DNA from: Gillisella vitis | GTDB taxonomy: Bacteria > Pseudomonadota > Alphaproteobacteria > Rhizobiales > Rhizobiaceae | Assembly: GCF_021559775.1 (NCBI RefSeq) | Contig: NZ_CP056047.1 | Span: 1,426,001-1,490,000 of the forward strand | Length of the DNA stretch: 64,000 nucleotides | Reading direction: 5' to 3' | Made by a program: the position numbers and the translations under genes | Shown here: positions 61,363 to 64,000 of the stretch, piece after piece | Layout: each line of letters begins with the position of its first letter | Position numbering within the stretch: the stretch's first letter is position 1 | The notes under the pieces: model-generated | Database searches by the model: none | The model's input: the letters and a program-made list of their open reading frames with translations, nothing else | What the model was told of the DNA's origin: nothing

Positions 61363-62124
61363 GTGGGGCGCTATACCAACCAGCATACGCTGGATATCGA
61401 TTTCATTAAGCCGCAGGCGATGGAGTTCGATGTGCAGGCCAACGCCATTGATGGCGGACGCAACCTGATCAATGAATCGATCTCGGCTGAAATGACTGGC
61501 GGGGGTTTTGTGACCGCAACCTATGAAAACTGCTATGCGCAACAGCCCGAGGAGCATGAATATTTCAACTGGCTGGCAGCATGGTTGAACGGTTCGTTCC
61601 GCTTCATCAATGTGCCGCTGAAAACTGATTGGCAGGGGCCGTTCCCGATCATTGAGCGCCGACCCGTGCCGATCATTACCGGCATTCCCCATTCCGATGG
61701 GGCGCTGTTTTCCGATGGGTCAGGCTATAGCCAGGCAACGGTTTTCGCCGAGGTGAAGGCCGACGCGGCGGTCAACTCCGGTCAACTGACAATCCGGCTT
61801 TACGGGGCAACCCGCGAGATCCGTTGGTCCGACTGGTTTTCGATCTACCATGCAGCCGTCAAGGGCTGGCGGGTTTATCGCAACTGGGATGTGATCAGCG
61901 TGTCGGTGGAGGGTACGACGACCGTCAGCGGCGCCAGCCTGACCTACCGGGATTATGTTTTGGCAATCCAGCCTGCACTGCGGGAGGCGGTCACAGTGGG
62001 AACGCGCGTGGAATTCGCCCGCCCGCGTTTCGTCGCCAAGATTGCGCCCGGCCAGAAGATTTCGACCAAGGTGGAAAGCTTCTGGGTGACGCGGCCGACC
62101 TTGCAATTCGTGGAAGCTTTTTGA
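61363..62124 (+). CDS. Distal tail-type protein
   Basis: Protein of 253 residues from a GTG two bases after the tape-measure stop. FVTATYENCYAQQPEEHEYF and NWLAAWLNGSFRFINVPLKT look like the distal tail family of these phages. Beta-rich throughout. Confidence 0.75.
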   Translation: MGRYTNQHTLDIDFIKPQAMEFDVQANAIDGGRNLINESISAEMTGGGFVTATYENCYAQQPEEHEYFNWLAAWLNGSFRFINVPLKTDWQGPFPIIERRPVPIITGIPHSDGALFSDGSGYSQATVFAEVKADAAVNSGQLTIRLYGATREIRWSDWFSIYHAAVKGWRVYRNWDVISVSVEGTTTVSGASLTYRDYVLAIQPALREAVTVGTRVEFARPRFVAKIAPGQKISTKVESFWVTRPTLQFVEAF

Positions 62125-62127
62125 TCT

Positions 62128-62739
62128 GTGACCTATAGCGTCGATTATCTGCCTGCCAATGTCGTCGAGGCACTGCGGGGGTCGCATCAGCTTGGGATAT
62201 TCATGAATATCCAGACGGACCCGGCTTTGCATCTGTGGTTTGGCGTCAATGATATCCCGGCTCGGATCGATTCTGTGGATGAAGATGGCACCGTCTATCT
62301 CGGAGCCGGCTATCTCAATGGATTGCCGACGCTGGAAACCCAGATCAACGGTACGTCCGACAGCATCGAGCTGACCCTGTCGGGGCTCAACCCGGCCACG
62401 GGATCATCATTACTATCGAGCATCCCCGCCGTTCGTGGTTGCGAAATCTATATCGGCATCACGACGCTCGACGAGTATTACCAACCGATGTCCAGCATCG
62501 TGCCGATCTGGCAGGGCAAGGGCTCACACACATCCGTGTCCAGCCCCAGCGTGAGTGGCACGGATAATAGAACCGTTTCGATATCACTGACCTGCACCAC
62601 GGGATCTGACACTCGCTCTCGTCCGTCCTATGCGCTGTGGTCGCATGCGCAGTTCCAGGCAGAACACCCGGGCGACGATTTTTGCAAGCAGACATCACGA
62701 TTGGCGCGCGGCGTGCAGCCCGCCTGGCCAAATTACTGA
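62128..62739 (+). CDS. Tail-tip protein (DUF2163-like)
   Basis: Protein of 203 residues from a GTG. LHLWFGVNDIPARIDSVDED, GTVYLGAGYLNGLPTLETQI and PSYALWSHAQFQAEHPGDDF are consistent with baseplate hub-like proteins next to NlpC-type hydrolases. The family label is tentative. Confidence 0.7.
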   Translation: MTYSVDYLPANVVEALRGSHQLGIFMNIQTDPALHLWFGVNDIPARIDSVDEDGTVYLGAGYLNGLPTLETQINGTSDSIELTLSGLNPATGSSLLSSIPAVRGCEIYIGITTLDEYYQPMSSIVPIWQGKGSHTSVSSPSVSGTDNRTVSISLTCTTGSDTRSRPSYALWSHAQFQAEHPGDDFCKQTSRLARGVQPAWPNY

Positions 62740-62745
62740 GGTTTC

Positions 62746-63186
62746 ATGAACATTCACCAATTTATCAGCGCACCGCATCGGTTCAGATGGGGCGGGGCGG
62801 GATTGCGCGCCGATGACAGGTCGCGCGGAGATGATTGCATGACGTTTGCCGCCACCTGGTGCTTTGAGACGACAGGTGTAGACCCTGCCGAGGATCTCCG
62901 CGGCACTTATCGTGACCGTGTGGGCGCGCATGCCGTCATGCAATCTTTCGGTGGTCCACAATCCTTCATGGCGGCCCATCTGGAGCCGCTGGGCGCGCGT
63001 CGGGTGCAGCAATATTGCGACGGCGATATCGGTCTTTGCCGGATGATGGCCGGGGAGTCCATGGAAGAGGTTGAGATGACATTGGTCGGGGCCGTCAGGT
63101 TCGGGCCGCTCTGGGCGTCGATCTCGCCGGCGGGTGTCGTGGTTCGCCAAGCGGAATGCGTTGCCGCCTGGAGGTTGCTGGCGTGA
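62746..63186 (+). CDS. DUF6950/NlpC-like tail hydrolase
   Basis: Protein of 146 residues: FISAPHRFRWGGAGLRADDR, SRGDDCMTFAATWCFETTGV has the Asp-Cys pair of NlpC/P60-like peptidases; AHLEPLGARRVQQYCDGDIG may supply the His region. Likely cleaves peptidoglycan peptides at the tail tip. GTGA overlap with the next gene. Confidence 0.78.
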   Translation: MNIHQFISAPHRFRWGGAGLRADDRSRGDDCMTFAATWCFETTGVDPAEDLRGTYRDRVGAHAVMQSFGGPQSFMAAHLEPLGARRVQQYCDGDIGLCRMMAGESMEEVEMTLVGAVRFGPLWASISPAGVVVRQAECVAAWRLLA

Positions 63187-64000
63187 CAATTAGCAAGGAT
63201 TGGCTGCCGCGTTGCCAGTATGAAAGCGCCGAAAGTATTGAAATAGAACGGATGTTGATGGACGAAAACCTGCGCAGCAGCACAACGCTGCGCAGTATGC
63301 CGTTGCAGCATTACGACCCTATCTTCACGCCGATCCTGACAACGGCGTTTACCACTATTGGTTTTTCGGCAGCGACAGCTGCGACCCTCGCCGGCGTGAC
63401 AACCGCTATTGCCACCACAGCTATATCGATCGGCATTCAAATGCTGCTCGCGCCTAAACCGCCAAAGCCAGACGATGGCAAGGTGCCGATGACGCAGGCC
63501 GTGCCTTCCCGGCACTGGATTGTCGGCCGCCAACGGGTTTCCGGGGCCTATATGCTCTGGGAGGCAAAGGGCAAGTCGCTCTATGCTGTGCAGGCATTGG
63601 CCGGTCATCGCATCCGTAGCGTCAACCGCTGGTGGCTGCATGATGATGAGATCACTGACCATATCGGGCCGACGGGTTACACCAATTATAGCCATGCGCC
63701 CTACGAAGACAATGTCCGGGTTTTCAGCCGCTTGGGTCTCGCTGTTGAGACACCCTATAGCGAGATCGTCGATGGATACGCTGGCGTCTATGGACTGGGC
63801 GCGGAAAACGTCTGGACAGATAGCCACATCGGTCACGGAACGGCATCGATTGCCATGGTCGCGCAGCAGACCAAGGCCGAGAGCCAAAATTCCATGTTCC
63901 CGTATGGCGTGCCTCGGGCATCTGTTGAGGTTGATGGCGCCTATGTCTGGGACTTTCGAGACAGCGCACAAAATCCGGAAGACGATTCTACATGGACATG
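63183..64000 (+). CDS. Tail hub/fibre protein (cut by the right edge)
   Basis: Frame open from the GTG at 63183 to the window end, 272 residues. TTAFTTIGFSAATAATLAGV is a hydrophobic helix region, followed by VPSRHWIVGRQRVSGAYMLW, then HRIRSVNRWWLHDDEITD, typical of the large central tail-tip (host specificity) protein. The rest lies outside the window. Confidence 0.85.
   Translation, partial: MTISKDWLPRCQYESAESIEIERMLMDENLRSSTTLRSMPLQHYDPIFTPILTTAFTTIGFSAATAATLAGVTTAIATTAISIGIQMLLAPKPPKPDDGKVPMTQAVPSRHWIVGRQRVSGAYMLWEAKGKSLYAVQALAGHRIRSVNRWWLHDDEITDHIGPTGYTNYSHAPYEDNVRVFSRLGLAVETPYSEIVDGYAGVYGLGAENVWTDSHIGHGTASIAMVAQQTKAESQNSMFPYGVPRASVEVDGAYVWDFRDSAQNPEDDSTWT

Larger units (their letters stand above)
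18498..64000. mobile_element. Temperate siphovirus-type prophage with HK97-like head module (left end and about 45.5 kb; right end not in window)
   Basis: A continuous phage genome follows tRNA-Arg: integrase, leftward early operon, repressor and operators, rightward replication operon, terminase, portal, prohead protease, HK97-fold capsid, tail tube, frameshifted tail chaperones, tape measure and tail-tip proteins. Gene order is that of lambda-like/HK97-like phages of alphaproteobacteria. No lysis cassette or transposase is seen inside. The genome looks intact, with no broken structural gene, so it may be inducible. Confidence 0.95.

Overview
The window is chromosomal DNA of an alphaproteobacterium, most likely Rhizobiaceae (Agrobacterium/Allorhizobium/Rhizobium group). 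The call rests on the gene families present (class I PHA synthase, SfsA, methionine aminopeptidase plus RadC, homoserine dehydrogenase plus RecJ, a double cold-shock-domain protein, an ETC complex I 18-kDa-type subunit) and on a palindromic intergenic element of rhizobial RIME type. The species is not determined. Left part (1-18.5 kb) is ordinary host core: a KgtP-like permease cut by the left edge, a LysE exporter, a small flagellar rod-type protein, map-radC, a divergent LysR/YeiH pair, sfsA, phaC, a lipoprotein, a PLP aminotransferase, hom, recJ, three near-identical tRNA-Glu genes, a second lipoprotein, gloA, a cold-shock gene, a DUF192 protein, tRNA-Pro, the complex I subunit and tRNA-Arg(UCU). 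Right part (about 18.5 kb to the right edge) is a temperate siphovirus-type prophage with an HK97-like head module. Its tyrosine integrase lies directly downstream of tRNA-Arg, which is the probable attachment site. The right end, the lysis genes and attR are outside the window. The prophage has a lambda-like plan. A leftward early operon (28.5 to 18.6 kb), in which nearly all genes overlap by 1-4 bases, carries small unknowns, an HD hydrolase, SSB, an HNH protein, a DUF2303 protein, two modification/ASCH-type proteins, a phage DNA polymerase sliding clamp, a MazG/WYL-like/SDR-like fusion, several tiny genes and the integrase. A control region (29.0-30.15 kb) holds an S24-type repressor flanked by eight copies of a TTGTRCGCA operator-like motif, with TTGAC -35 boxes on both sides. 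A rightward early operon (30.1-41.3 kb) carries regulators, a helicase-methyltransferase fusion, a C5 cytosine methyltransferase with nine internal repeats, a primase and a D5/P4-type helicase. After a bidirectional terminator comes a reversed two-gene cassette (2TM protein plus a small partner), then a repeat-rich 0.8-kb stretch and a lone regulator-like gene. A possible late promoter followed at once by a hairpin leads into the late operon. The late operon (44.5 kb to the edge) runs HNH, spike-base-like protein, terminases, portal, protease, major capsid protein, connectors, tail tube, tail chaperones with a -1 frameshift site, tape measure, and distal tail/tip proteins. The most interesting points are the operator array with its hairpin, the -1 slippery heptamer at 57706-57712, the repeat-built cytosine methyltransferase, the MazG/WYL/SDR-like fusion, the reversed membrane cassette at 41.4-42.6 kb, the 22-bp-spaced TCTCTCC repeats near 43.3 kb, and the reversed lipoprotein gene inside the tail module. 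All functional names come from reading motifs by eye; no database search was run.
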